Of a DNA stretch of 64,000 nucleotides, positions 35,563 to 47,000 are shown one piece after another (the first letter of the stretch is position 1; each line of letters begins with the position of its first letter). The notes under the pieces are model-generated. The model was not told where the DNA came from and searched no databases. It worked only from the letters and a program-made list of their open reading frames with translations. Source of the stretch: Neocallimastix lanati (nom. inval.) (taxonomy: Eukaryota; Neocallimastigomycota; Neocallimastigomycetes; Neocallimastigales; Neocallimastigaceae); the NCBI GenBank assembly GCA_016946835.1, contig JACVTC010000006.1:475001-539000 (forward strand), given 5' to 3'. Position numbers and translations under genes: made by a program.

Positions 35563-35707
35563 TCTTTATTTATATTATTTTCTTCATTTATATTATTTTC
35601 TTCATTTATATTATTTTCTTCATTTATATTATTTTCTTCGTTTATATTATTTTCTTCATTTATATTATTTTCTTCATTTATATTATTTTCTTCATTTATA
35701 TTATTTT
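35563..35707. repeat. 18-bp minisatellite (TTCATTTATATTATTTTC)n, insertion target of the chromovirus
   Basis: About eight units left of the LTR element. Roughly three more units continue at 42537-42585 on its right. The last five bases before the element, ATTTT (35703-35707), equal 42537-42541, a clean 5-bp target duplication. Confidence 0.9.
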
Positions 35708-36348
35708 TATAACAGAATCAATAATTACAATTATTTTATTATTTTAATATTTAGTATTATTTTTCAATAAAGTTTTAAAACAAATAATTAAATTTAAAAA
35801 ATATTATTTCTGGTATAGTTGTTAGTAACTAATACCATGAATCAAACTACTTAGGGTTCGATTCACATTTATTATTATTTTATAGTTTTATTCTAAAAAA
35901 TATCTAGAAGATTCTTTATAGTTCAAGAAATTACTAGAATTTCTTGATAATTCTTGTGTTTAATTAATTAAAATTTATTCTATTAAATTCTTAATTCTAT
36001 TGTTTTCTATTTTTTCTAAATTTTTCGATTTTTAAGAACTTTTTAGAAACTTTTATTTTTATTTTTTAATAACTTTAACTTTTGAAAAAAAATATAAATA
36101 TGAGTAAAATTCTTATTAACAAATATTCTTTTCTTTGTGTTTTTTATTTTAATTTTGTTTAGTTAATAAAACTTAATTTTTTAATAAAACTTTTTTTAAT
36201 ATTAATACTATATCAACCCTTGCGGCTTATAGTATTATAATAAATATAATTAATAAAATAATTATAATAAAAGAAAAAAAATAAATAAAAAATAAAATAA
36301 TTTTTGTTTTTTTGAGTGTTATTATATTTATTATAATATTTTGTTATA
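35708..36348 (+). repeat. 5' LTR of the chromovirus
   Basis: 641 bp, begins TATAACAGAATC and ends TTTTGTTATA. The boundary is set by divergence from the 3' copy and by the ATTTT target duplication. Confidence 0.92.
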
Positions 36349-36760
36349 ATAAAAAACACCCAAGATTTAGACGCCGTGCCTTGATATATCTACCCTTTTG
36401 TTTGGTTTGAAGCTTTCTTTTGGAATTAGTGTCTACTGCCTTTTTGTTTTCTTTTTGGACTTTATTTTTTGAATCTCTCGGATTTTCTGTTTCCTTTGTT
36501 TTTAGTTTCTGTTTGGCTACTTATCTTATTGGCTTCAGGTTCCCACTTTTGGTTAGATTCTTTCTGTTTGCCTTGGATTTCTTATTTTTGGTCTTGGTTT
36601 CTGTTTCCATTGGTTTCAGATTTCTTAGTTTTGGACTTGGTTTTTGTTTCCATTGGTTTCGGGTTTCTGATTCTTGGTTTCTACTTTTGGACAAAATCTC
36701 TTCTTCTCTTAGTCTCTGATATCTTCTTTGGGTTCAGCCTTGCTTCTTGAATCTACTTTT
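36349..36760 (+). other. T/G-rich part of the chromovirus leader
   Basis: The sequence after the LTR (ATAAAAAACACCCAAG) lacks the TGG start of a usual tRNA primer site. From 36410 to 36750 the plus strand is strongly T+G with frequent 'ttggtttc' and 'ttggact' phrases. Two overlapping frames of 93-99 codons stay open (Phe/Leu/Ser-rich), but their composition suggests an artefact of T-richness. Confidence 0.5.
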
Positions 36761-36944
36761 TTTTTCTTTAAAAAATAAAATTCTCGGTTTTTGGTACTAA
36801 TAGCATACTCACAATTATACCAAAATCTATCTAGGCGAAAAAAAAAAATTTTTGATATAAAAAAAAAAAAAAAAAATTCTTTAAGAAGTTCTACAGTTCT
36901 TGAGACTTTTTAAAGAATATTACAGGTAAATATAATATTTAAAT

Positions 36945-37215
36945 ATACTAGGAGCGATTAGAGCTCATAAACAGAGTTTCGGCGGTTAGTAACTAGTTTC
37001 AGTAGGTTAGAAACTATAGCCGTTAATTATTCGAATATAAACGGGCTTCAAAACCCTAGGGCGTGAAGAGCGTGTGGATTAAACGAAAGCCACATCCTAC
37101 CAACCAACTTCAACAGTTCGGTGGTTGCTCTATTCGAATAAGCTCTGGCGAATAAGGAACTATAGTCACCGAAGGCTATAGGTTGGTCGTGAAGGTAAAG
37201 CGACTTTAAAATATA
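36945..37215 (+). ncRNA. Candidate structured RNA block in the chromovirus leader
   Basis: About 270 nt with near-normal base composition inside an AT-rich element, and no long ORF. Visible pairings: GTGTGG...CCACAT (about 37073-37096), CTATAG followed by CCG (37014-37022) against CGAAGGCTATAG (about 37160-37171), and two ATTCGAAT palindromes (about 37028 and 37133). The position between LTR and gag-pol start suggests a packaging/dimerisation signal, an internal ribosome entry element or a primer structure. Function is inferred only from position and composition. Confidence 0.4.
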
Positions 37216-37436
37216 TAGTTTATAATTTTTTATTTTGAGGTCTAGTATATACCTCTAGTTAGTAACTCTTGCCGGTTTTTTATTTTGTTGTAAGGCATAA
37301 AAGAGTGAAATTTAGTCTAGTTATTATATTTACCAAATTAAATTTAAAAAAAAAAATTTAAATCAGCAATTAAATTAAAAGCCTAGAAAAATAATAATTT
37401 ATAATTCTTTATCATTACAATTTTCATTCGGGAGCA

Positions 37437-37474
<38 letters not shown>

Positions 37475-37556
37475 ATAATAATAATAATAGTGATAATATT
37501 AAATAAATCTTCCTATTGCAATTCTTAAACTTGTTTATAATTTAATAATTCTTTCA

Positions 37557-40500
37557 ATGTCTTCTTCATCAAACGATTTTCATTTTAATGGCGATTCAGC
37601 TAAGCTCAAGGGATTTTTAGCTTATGTTGGGTTAGCCATTGCTCTTCGTCCTGAATATTTCACCAATGATCAGTTAAAAGTAGCTTATACCATCACTTTG
37701 TTAAGAGATGAAGCTATGGATTGGGCTGCAGACTTGATGAATGAAAATAACCCAGTCCTTGACGATTTTAACGCTTTCATTGAACTTATGAAGGATAGAT
37801 TCAGTGACGTAGATGCAGTTTTTAATTGTAATCAAGCTCTTATGCATATTAAGCAAAAAGCATATGGTAAAGTCACTGATTACAATAATGAATTCCGTAG
37901 GCTTTCGGAAAAAACGGACTGGAATGAATTTGCCTTAATGGATGTTTATATTGAAGGATTGCTACCAAGACTTCAAGAAAGAGTAATTAGTTTGTTCCCT
38001 CCTCCTGCCAAATTAAGTGAACTAATGCGAATTACCAATCGTATAGATCATCAAATGACTCGATTCGCAACGATCAACAATTACAATTCTAGAAATAACA
38101 GTAATAATAATAATAATTCTCGTAATAATAGGAAGTATTATAGATTTAACTCTAGTAATAATAGAAACGCCAATTCTAATTCTTTTTTCAAATCAAATAA
38201 TGATTCAAATTACTCTCATTTATCCCCTGAAGAAAGAGCAAGAAGAATTAAAGAAGGGCTTTGTCTATATTGTGGACAATCAGGCCATAAGTTAATAAAT
38301 TGTCCAAAGCGAGCAAATAAACCTGGCTCCTCCCATATGGCTAGATCTAATTCTTCTAAGAAATTTAATAAAGATTGTATTATTAAGTGTTCCTTTAACT
38401 ACAAAAATAAATGGATTAAAGCTAAGGCTCTTATAGATTCCGGCTCCGACTTGAATCTTATGGATAGTAATTTTGCTAAAATTAATAATTTTAAGCTTGT
38501 ACATGATAATTTAGAAGCTGATAACATTACTGGTATTGGTGGTGGCAAAGACGTTGTTGGTAAAACTATACCAATATTATTTAAAGTTAGTAATCTTCAG
38601 GTCTTAACAGAATTTTTTGTTATTGATTTGAACGACAAATTTGAGTGCTTAATTGGTTCTAGATTTCTTAAAGAAAATAAATCATCAATTGATTTCAACA
38701 ATAATATTTTAAGCTTTTGCAATAGTAATAACAATGCGTCAGATTCTTCCTTTGTTGAATCAATACCTTCAACCTCGGTTAACTCTACTTCACTTTCTCT
38801 TACTTCTAATACTTCCGACTCTATCTCTTCGAAACCAGCCTATTCCAGTTCATGCACCCCTAATAATTCTTTGTTTGATAATTCTTCTATTTCTCCTTCA
38901 GTGTTGAAGAATTCAATTGCCTCTTCCCCAAACATGGATACTCCAAATAAAACACTTCCCGCCATTTATCTAGAATTCTCTGATGTATTTAGTGAAGAAG
39001 AAGCTAAAATCTTACCTCCTCATTCTAGTTTTGATTGTGCTATTGACCTTAAACCTAATACTAAGTTATATTATAGTGCAATTTATCCCCTTACAATTCC
39101 CGAAGAAATAGCTTTAGAAAAAATTATTAAAGACTATTTAAAATACGGTTTTATTGTTAGGTCAAAATCAGAAGCTGGTCATCCAATTTTATTTGCTCCA
39201 AAAGATAATGGTGAGTTACGTATGTGTATTGATCTTAGGAAACTTAATGAAATCACCATTAGAGATAGTTATCCTATGCCTTTAACAACTGTTATTTTTA
39301 ATAAAGCTCCTGGTCATAAGTATTACTCAAAGCTTGATTTAAAATCTGCTTACTTCCAAATTCGTATCAGGTCTGGAGATGAATACAAAACAGCTTTTGT
39401 ATGTAGCTTAGGACACTTTGAATTTAGAGTTATGCCTTTCGGTTTCAAGAATGCACCTGCCTGTTTTCAAAGAATGATTGATACTGCATTAAGTGACTAT
39501 TTAGGTAAATTTTGTTATGCCTATATTGATGATATTATCATTTTTTCTGATGATCTTTCTGAACATCATTTACACGTTAAAAAAGTACTATTACAACTTA
39601 GGAAATTTCATTTACATGTTAACCTTGAAAAATGTGAGTTTGATAAGTTCGAAGTTAAATTTTTAGGATATTATGTATCTTCAGATGGTCTTAAGATGGA
39701 TATTAAGAAAGTCTCAGCTATTTTAGATTGGCCTGCTCCAACTACAGTTAAAGAAGTTCAATCGTTTCTTGGCCTAGCCAATTTCTACAGACGCTTTATA
39801 AAAAATTTTGCTAAAATTGCTTATCCTCTTAATAAACTTACAAGAAAAAATGTTCCTTTTGTTTGGTCAAAAGATGCTAATGATTCCTTTGAACTTCTTA
39901 AACGTTCTTTTACTTCTGCTCCCATCCTTATTCCTGCTGATCCTAATTCTCAATTTTTTGTTGAAACGGATGCAAGTAATTTTGCGCTTGGATGTATTTT
40001 ATCCCAAGTTAGCTCTAAAGATAATAAGCTTCATCCAATTGCTTTCTATTCTAGAGCTTTTACCTCTGCTGAATGCAATTATCCAATTTATGATAAAGAG
40101 TTACTTGCTATTAAGACTGCTTTTGAAACTTGGAGGTACTATTTAGAAGGTGCTAAGAATACTATTAAAGTTCTTACTGATCATAGAAATCTACTCTACT
40201 TTAAGAAACCAGAACAGCTTTCACAACGTTTAATTAGATGGTCAATGTTCTTTACTCGATTTGACTTTCAAATTGAGTATCGTCCAGGTTCTCGCGGTGG
40301 TAAGCCAGATGCTTTATCTCGCCGTCCTGATTATGATAATCATGAACCTGCTAAACCTTACCAAGTACTTAAACCGGAAAATTTTTGTTTTACTTCAAGT
40401 ATCTCTATTGAATCAAATCTACAAGATGAAATTAAAAAGTGTTACTCCAAGGATCCTTTCTTTAATAATGTTAAGATATATTTTGAAAAGCCTTCTGCTA

Positions 40501-41885
40501 ATGAGAAACCCATTGCTTCGGTTGATCTCCTTTCGTTCTCCAATGGTATTCTTTTATATGACAATCTTATTTATATTCCTGAATGCCTTAGATTTAAAAT
40601 TCTTTGTTCTTGTCATGATTCTCCTACTGCTGGCCACTTTGGCATAAATAAAACCTCTGACTTAGTTTCTAGAAATTATTGGTGGCCTGGTATGCATAAG
40701 GATATTAAAAAATATATTCGTACTTGTAATGTGTGCTGCGCTTCAAAAGCTCCTCGTCATAAACCTTACGGTTTACTTAAATCTTTACCCATTGGCAATA
40801 ATCCTTGGGAATCAATTTCAATGGATTTTATAACAGATCTTCCCTCTTCCAATGGTATGTCTTGTATTCTTGTCGTAGTTGATCGCTTTACGAAGATGGC
40901 TCATTTTGTTCCCTTTAAATCAGTTCCCTCTGCTGAGGATTGTGCTGAACAATTTCTTAATTCTATTTTCAAACTTCATGGTCTGCCAAAGGATATTGTG
41001 TCGGATAGAGGTACTCAGTTTACTTCTAAATTTTGGAATAGATTATTTAATTTACTTCATGTTGATCTTTGTTTATCATCTGCTCATCATCAGCAAACTA
41101 ATGGTCAAACGGAGAGGGTAAACGCAATACTTGAACAATACTTAAGATGTTATGTTAATTATCAACAAAATAATTGGATAGAATATTTATCTCTTGCAGA
41201 ATTTGCTTACAATAACACAATACAAGAATCTGCAAATGCTACTCCTTTCTTTCTTAATTATGGGTTCAATCCTAAATTTGATCCTTCTACTCCAGATGTT
41301 TCTATTGTCCCTCGTGCTGAAATTATTGCTAAAGACTTAAAAGAATTAAGAAATGTACTTAAAGAAAATCTTCAAAGTGCAGTTAATTTTCAAAAAAAAT
41401 ATTATGATGATAAACATATGTCTCCGCCTGAGTTTAAAGTTGGCTCAAAAGTTTGGCTGTTAAGAAATGATTTAATAAATAATAAAAAAGGTAAACTTGC
41501 TCCTAAGAAATCTGGTCCATTTACTATTTTAAAGAAAATTTCAGATGTAAGTTATAAATTAAAGTTACCAAACTCTTTTAGGGTCTTTCCAGTTTTCCAC
41601 GTTTCACTTCTTGAGCCAGCCTATGAAAATGAATTTACAGAAAGAAATATCCCAACTCCAAAACCTATTATACTTAATGGAGAAAAAGAATATGAAGTTG
41701 AATCTATTCTTGATTCAAAGAAATTTCATAACAAAATTAAATATTTAATTCATTGGAAAGGTTATGATGATTCTGAAAACTCATGGGAACCTTTTGAGAA
41801 TCTTCATTGCAATAAACTTCTTGCCGAATTCCACAAGAAGTTTCCAAATAAACCAAAACCTAAGACGTCTGGAATCCGTCTCTAA
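37557..41885 (+). CDS. Chromovirus Gag-Pol polyprotein (1442 aa)
   Basis: A single uninterrupted ORF. The N-terminal Ty3-type capsid region (residues 1-170, with AMDWAADLMNEN and FIELMKDRFSD) is followed by an Asn/Ser-rich linker and a zinc knuckle C236-x2-C239-x4-H244-x4-C249. Aspartic protease: ALIDSGSDLNL, Asp294. Reverse transcriptase: MPFGFKNAP and Y656-I-D-D. RNase H: first Asp at 805 in FVETDASN, later TDHRNLLYF. Integrase has an HHCC zinc site (H1020, H1027, C1057, C1060) and a D,D35E core at D1090, D1150 and E1186. A chromodomain from about 1376 (EYEVESILDSK, then YLIHWKGYDDSENSWEP) ends the protein; in chromoviruses it guides integration by reading chromatin marks. Gag and Pol share one frame, so no frameshift is used. 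How the Gag:Pol ratio is kept is not evident. ATG 37557 is the first in frame after the AAT-rich leader end. Confidence 0.96.
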   Translation: MSSSSNDFHFNGDSAKLKGFLAYVGLAIALRPEYFTNDQLKVAYTITLLRDEAMDWAADLMNENNPVLDDFNAFIELMKDRFSDVDAVFNCNQALMHIKQKAYGKVTDYNNEFRRLSEKTDWNEFALMDVYIEGLLPRLQERVISLFPPPAKLSELMRITNRIDHQMTRFATINNYNSRNNSNNNNNSRNNRKYYRFNSSNNRNANSNSFFKSNNDSNYSHLSPEERARRIKEGLCLYCGQSGHKLINCPKRANKPGSSHMARSNSSKKFNKDCIIKCSFNYKNKWIKAKALIDSGSDLNLMDSNFAKINNFKLVHDNLEADNITGIGGGKDVVGKTIPILFKVSNLQVLTEFFVIDLNDKFECLIGSRFLKENKSSIDFNNNILSFCNSNNNASDSSFVESIPSTSVNSTSLSLTSNTSDSISSKPAYSSSCTPNNSLFDNSSISPSVLKNSIASSPNMDTPNKTLPAIYLEFSDVFSEEEAKILPPHSSFDCAIDLKPNTKLYYSAIYPLTIPEEIALEKIIKDYLKYGFIVRSKSEAGHPILFAPKDNGELRMCIDLRKLNEITIRDSYPMPLTTVIFNKAPGHKYYSKLDLKSAYFQIRIRSGDEYKTAFVCSLGHFEFRVMPFGFKNAPACFQRMIDTALSDYLGKFCYAYIDDIIIFSDDLSEHHLHVKKVLLQLRKFHLHVNLEKCEFDKFEVKFLGYYVSSDGLKMDIKKVSAILDWPAPTTVKEVQSFLGLANFYRRFIKNFAKIAYPLNKLTRKNVPFVWSKDANDSFELLKRSFTSAPILIPADPNSQFFVETDASNFALGCILSQVSSKDNKLHPIAFYSRAFTSAECNYPIYDKELLAIKTAFETWRYYLEGAKNTIKVLTDHRNLLYFKKPEQLSQRLIRWSMFFTRFDFQIEYRPGSRGGKPDALSRRPDYDNHEPAKPYQVLKPENFCFTSSISIESNLQDEIKKCYSKDPFFNNVKIYFEKPSANEKPIASVDLLSFSNGILLYDNLIYIPECLRFKILCSCHDSPTAGHFGINKTSDLVSRNYWWPGMHKDIKKYIRTCNVCCASKAPRHKPYGLLKSLPIGNNPWESISMDFITDLPSSNGMSCILVVVDRFTKMAHFVPFKSVPSAEDCAEQFLNSIFKLHGLPKDIVSDRGTQFTSKFWNRLFNLLHVDLCLSSAHHQQTNGQTERVNAILEQYLRCYVNYQQNNWIEYLSLAEFAYNNTIQESANATPFFLNYGFNPKFDPSTPDVSIVPRAEIIAKDLKELRNVLKENLQSAVNFQKKYYDDKHMSPPEFKVGSKVWLLRNDLINNKKGKLAPKKSGPFTILKKISDVSYKLKLPNSFRVFPVFHVSLLEPAYENEFTERNIPTPKPIILNGEKEYEVESILDSKKFHNKIKYLIHWKGYDDSENSWEPFENLHCNKLLAEFHKKFPNKPKPKTSGIRL

Positions 41886-41895
41886 GGGAGAGAGT
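41884..41895 (+). other. Polypurine tract of the chromovirus
   Basis: AAGGGAGAGAG followed by T directly precedes the 3' LTR and overlaps the stop codon of gag-pol by two bases, a compact arrangement. Confidence 0.85.
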
Positions 41896-42536
41896 TATAA
41901 CAGAATCAATAATTACAATTATTTTATTATTTTAATATTTAGTATTATTTTTCAATAAAGTTTTAAAACAAATAATTAAATTTAAAAAATATTATTTCTG
42001 GTATAGTTGTTAGTAACTAATACCATGAATCAAACTACTTAGGGTTCGATTCACATTTATTATTATTTTATAGTTTTATTCTAAAAAATATCTAGAAGAT
42101 TCTTTATAGTTCAAGAAATTACTAGAATTTCTTGATAATTCTTGTGTTTAATTAATTAAAATTTATTCTATTAAATTCTTAATTCTATTGTTTTCTATTT
42201 TTTCTAAAATTTTCGATTTTTAAGAACTTTTTAGAAACTTTTATTTTTATTTTTTAATAACTTTAACTTTTGAAAAAAAATATAAATATGAGTAAAATTC
42301 TTATTAACAAATATTCTTTTCTTTGTGTTTTTTATTTTAATTTTGTTTAGTTAATAAAACTTAATTTTTTAATAAAACTTTTTTTAATATTAATACTATA
42401 TCAACCCTTGCGGCTTATAGTATTATAATAAATATAATTAATAAAATAATTATAATAAAAGAAAAAAAATAAATAAAAAATAAAATAATTTTTGTTTTTT
42501 TGAGTGTTATTATATTTATTATAATATTTTGTTATA
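41896..42536 (+). repeat. 3' LTR of the chromovirus
   Basis: 641 bp, matches 35708-36348 with about one substitution (TCTAAAATTTTCG against TCTAAATTTTTCG). Confidence 0.92.
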
Positions 42537-42589
42537 ATTTTCTTCATTTATATTATTTTCTTCATTTATATTATTTTCTTCCGGATTCC

Positions 42590-45360
42590 TGTCTTTTCTA
42601 TTGTTGTCTTTTATGAATGAGAAGTAAGGGTCTTTATAATTGCTTTACTTCATATTTGTATTGACTAGGCTCTTCTTCAACGAATTCTGCATTGTTAGTT
42701 ATAATGCATTTTTTATTAATTTTTAATATCCATGATTATGTATGAATATTTTTTATCATCAAATCCTAAGAATACGCCCTTCTTAGCATTTGGTAAAAAT
42801 TTTGATTTTGTGTTGTGTATCATCCCTGTGATAACACAAACAACTAAAAGTTTTTTAAATGTTTTAACTCTATTTTTTTTTGTTTATAAAATTCTTCATT
42901 GGGTATTAAAAATTTATTTCTTGAATGGGGAATTAAGTTATATATATATATATAACATGCCTGTTTTATGACAAAATTCCAAAGGTTTTCTGATAATTCT
43001 GCCCAATATAGCAGAGTTTTAGCTGAGTTTTTAAGAGTTCAGTTTACTCTTTCAGCTTTTCAATTAACTTCAGGACAACCTTGGATGAGAATAGGTTTTT
43101 TTTTTTCTATCCCATTTTCTTTACAGTATTTATTAATTGTTTTATTTTTTTAAAATTCTTTACTTCCATCTGATTTAAATATTTTATGATATTATATTCT
43201 TCAAACTGGTTATTTAAGCATTTGAAGAATTCCACAAATATTTTGGGGGCTTCGGCTTTAGATTTTAAAGTATATTATCCATACTTTTCTTGAAAATTCA
43301 TCCATGAATGTAATAAAGTATTTTTTTTTTTTTATTATTAACAGATGAACTGTATGGACCTGAAATATCCGAATGAATAATTTCTAATATTTTCGTAGCT
43401 TTTGGTGTCTTTCCTCCACGTGATTTCCTTGACATTTTAGCTACTTTACATTCTATACATTTAGGAACTTTTATTTGGTGTAAAGTTAGATATTTATTTA
43501 TGTTTTCTTGATAATTATAACCTAGTTCTTCTATGCCAAATTTCAAGGCTTTTTTTTCATCAACTTCGTTTAAAGCCCATAATATTTTTATCATTATTTC
43601 TTCTATGTCTTTATTATTAATCTTGTAAGTATTTACTAAGAACTGATTTATCATTGGAAGAATAATACGTACCTATATATACATTATTTGGACCCCATAG
43701 GTTATATCTACCATGTATGTAATCATCGGTGTTAATATTGACTCTGTATCCTATTTTAGCCAGTTCTATTCCACTAATAAGAATTTTAGTTGCAGATTTT
43801 GAATATAATACCCTGTCTAGTCTTACATATATTCCATTAATGTAGCATTCGTAAGTACCATATCCTTCGATTTACACATTGTCCCATTGGTACATCTTAA
43901 TTTTATTTTACAGTGAATAAAATTATTTAACAAATTTAAAATCATGAGTTATATGTTATCCGGCACTCGTATCATATAACCATTTACTAGTGGTATCATG
44001 TTCTTCGTAATAATTGGTATTGTTTACATATAATTCCTCTTTTTTCTTAGGAATTATTATTTCTTCTGGAATAATGAGCATATCATTCACATATTCAATT
44101 AATCCAGTAAATTTTAGTTTTGTTATTAATGTTTATTTCTTCTTGTTTTTCTATTAGAGCCCTTGCATCTTCAAAATCAAAATTATCATCATAACTGCTG
44201 GCACGTGTCTGGATCAGGGATTTTACTTACAAAATGTAAAGACTTCATTGGATAATCATTTAATGTGGTCTTTACTTGAAGCTTTTCTTGCCTCCCTTTA
44301 TTATTATTTGACTTTGTTTTCATATTATAAATTCAATTTCTAGTAGAGTGTCATCTAACTTCACAAATGTGGCAATATAGTTTATTATTATTGTCTTTGT
44401 TATTATTATCTTTATTATTATTGTTATAATGGTTAACATTTGGCTTTCCTCTGTTCTTGGAGTTAGAGCTTTTATTTATTATGATGGTTGTGTTGATTTT
44501 TCTTGGAGGAATTACTAGTTCTTCTTCTTCTACTGATAAAATTAAAGATCCATTGGATCATCTTTTTTTAATGGTTTTGTTATCTTCCCAGCTTTCTAGG
44601 TAAGATTTTGCATAAATAAATCCCTTGAGATTATTAATATATAGGTTTGGTCATTGTCACTATTCAAATTAATTTGAATGATATTTTTATATATAATCAT
44701 CCTTGGTAATACATTGTAGAGATATTTTAATTTTTCCGTATCTCTGTGATCTCCCCATGTTATTCTTCCATATCATCGAAAGCTTATGTCATAAATTCTT
44801 GCTTTCAGATGATTTGAGTTCTATCTCTGGCTTTAATACTTTTTAACCTTTTAAGCCAGTATTCCATATCACCATTAGAATTTCCATATTTTGATTTAAG
44901 TCTTTCCATTACACAGAAACCATTATTATGTCTGCTAAATTTCTCTTAAAACAGACTCATCGACGTTCTTACGTCATGTCAGCGTCGATCCTTTCTGTTT
45001 CCTCAACTAATCTGATATGATCAAGAGGATTACTAAAAAAAAGTTAGTTAGCTGAGTATTAATGTCAATTTTATTGTTTCGATTAACCTTCTTAGCATTG
45101 TTGTTTTGAATAAGGTGCAGCAGGAGCTTGCGGTAAACATTTTGGTAATTAATTTAGTAATTACCCTGTTGGTAACATCGTTGGTATTGGGGTTGTAAAT
45201 AAAACCTTCCGTCATTGAGTTTTCCAACGACATCGACTTCCATGAATTTCTTAATGCCTTGACGTTTAGCGGCTTGTCAATAAAGGAATTTCCACTCATT
45301 AAAGTTGGACTTTCCATGGAGACCTTGATCCTCAACAAAGTTATAGTCTTGCATGATTTC
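42590..45360 (-). pseudogene. Decayed Ty1/copia retrotransposon: gag to integrase only
   Basis: Read leftwards. Gag-like text occurs near 45340-44800. A zinc knuckle YCHICE..H-S-T (about 44380-44345) follows, then a protease/linker zone with many stops. The GAG-pre-integrase block (43654-43298) has C-I-E-C and KVAKMSRKSRGGKTPKATKI, then LEIIHSDISGP, a typical start of the copia integrase core. The later integrase (about 43100-42650) includes KAERVN, TLLYWAELSENLWNF, FVLSQ and a YKYEV-like end. RT and RNase H are missing: the copy ends against the minisatellite at about 42590. Frameshifts and stops are frequent. The primer-site motif at 45429-45418 equals that of the gag-only element, so the two families are probably related in priming. 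Confidence 0.85.
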
Positions 45361-45417
45361 GTAGCTGTGAAGCGATTTAATTATGTACTTTTAATAATAA
45401 ATGATATGAGTCAACTA

Positions 45418-45429
45418 AGACTCTTAATC
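45418..45429 (-). other. Primer-binding motif of the decayed copia element
   Basis: The minus strand reads GATTAAGAGTCT, continuing TAGTTGACTC. The same 12-mer lies directly behind the 5' LTR of the gag-only element at 7659-7648. Confidence 0.5.
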
Positions 45430-45439
45430 TATTAGCTTT

Positions 45440-46845
45440 ATTAAATTTAGATCAATAATAATATTCCTTATGGAATATGGTATACAAGGAAAATAAATGT
45501 ATGATCTATCTTACAGTTTTAAATAAGTAGTTAAGTAAGTCACTTAAAAATTAATTAAATAAATATTAAAAGATCATTAACATAGATTTATACGACGATA
45601 GTCATAGTACATAAAAATTTATGTAATCATTAAATATAAACAAATATATACACATAAATATAAATAAATATTATAAATAAATAAATAAATTAAATATATT
45701 GTTAAATTATGAGTGCAGTCAACAGTCATTATTAATATCATGAATAATATTTATTTTTCCATTAGTAATAGATTGATAAGGATCTATAATACTAATGTAT
45801 AGTTTATATAGTTAATATGAAACATGTATTATATGTATTTAAATAGATATGACCATCAAATGTATTTTATATGTATAAATATCATTAAAATATGTATTCG
45901 TAAAAATAAGTCCTTTGCTTCAAATAAATAAAGTTAGTAAATAAGCAAATAGAAGTGATTTTTATCAATATTTTTAAAATAAATACTTTAGGCTTCCTAA
46001 GATTAGGTTAGTTAAAAACTAATATATTTTAAATTTTTAGGGTTAGCTGTTTCAACTATTTAAAAATGATTATATTAATTTTAGGTAAAATACATTTAAT
46101 ATATAAAAAATGATAAATGAGTTAATAATTAAAAAATATTGTGTATATATTCAATACTTTCTAAAATTCAACTATTAAATATTAAATACATGAATTAATT
46201 ATGATGTACATAAACTTTTTACATTTTTATAAAATTTAATAATCTATTTTTTATTATTTATTTTCTAATTTTTTTTTTTTTAATTTTAAATAATAAATAA
46301 ATAACAATTGTTATTAAACTATAATTTAAAAAAGAAAAAAAAAAAAAAAAAAAAACTATAAATGCTTATAAAATTTTTTTTTTACTATATTTAATAAATT
46401 GGATAAAATTTTTAAGATTATTAATTATTAATTAAAAAAAAAAAAAAAAACTTTCAAAGGAAAAATTATAGAAAGTATAATAAAGATGTTTTTAATACTA
46501 AAATAAAAATAACAAAATATATATTAAAGGAAAAGTTTTATTTCAATATTTGTTAATAAATAAAACTAAATAAAGTTGAAAGTTTTTTAATAATGGCAAA
46601 AGGTTAATCTTAATGTAAGAAAAGCTCATCAATTTTTAATTAGGTAATTATTTTGTTTATTTAATTTATTATAAATTTTACTTTTAATGATAAGTAAATT
46701 AAATAAACAAAAAAAATTAAAAAAAAAATATTTGTTTTATTAGAACAATAAAAATTTAATATTTAAATAATAAAAAAAATATTTCTTAGAATAATTTAGA
46801 TCAAGAGAGTTCATTTAATTAAATTAGAATTTTAAGTTTGATTAA

Positions 46846-46890
<45 letters not shown>

Positions 46891-46969
46891 AAAATTTAAA
46901 TTAATTTATAAGTTATGCAGTTAATAGTCTTGATTAGCATTTAGTGTAAATATTTTTACTTTTATTTTA

Positions 46970-47000
<31 letters not shown>

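Larger units (their letters stand above)
35708..42536 (+). mobile_element. Intact Ty3/gypsy chromovirus (chromodomain LTR retrotransposon), 6.8 kb
   Basis: Structure: 5' LTR 35708-36348, leader of about 1.2 kb, one gag-pol ORF 37557-41885, polypurine tract 41884-41895, 3' LTR 41896-42536, and 5-bp target duplication ATTTT on both sides. The LTRs are 641 bp each with only one difference noticed (near 36025 / 42212), so the insertion is young. All domains are present in the order gag, PR, RT, RNase H, INT, chromodomain. LTR termini are TATAAC...GTTATA instead of TG...CA. The element appears competent by sequence; activity is not shown. Confidence 0.95.

Noticed and set aside
36420-36750. Two overlapping Phe/Leu/Ser-rich frames in the chromovirus leader
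   Set aside because: T/G-rich DNA gives long open frames in this composition; no conserved motif, and gag-pol already begins downstream.
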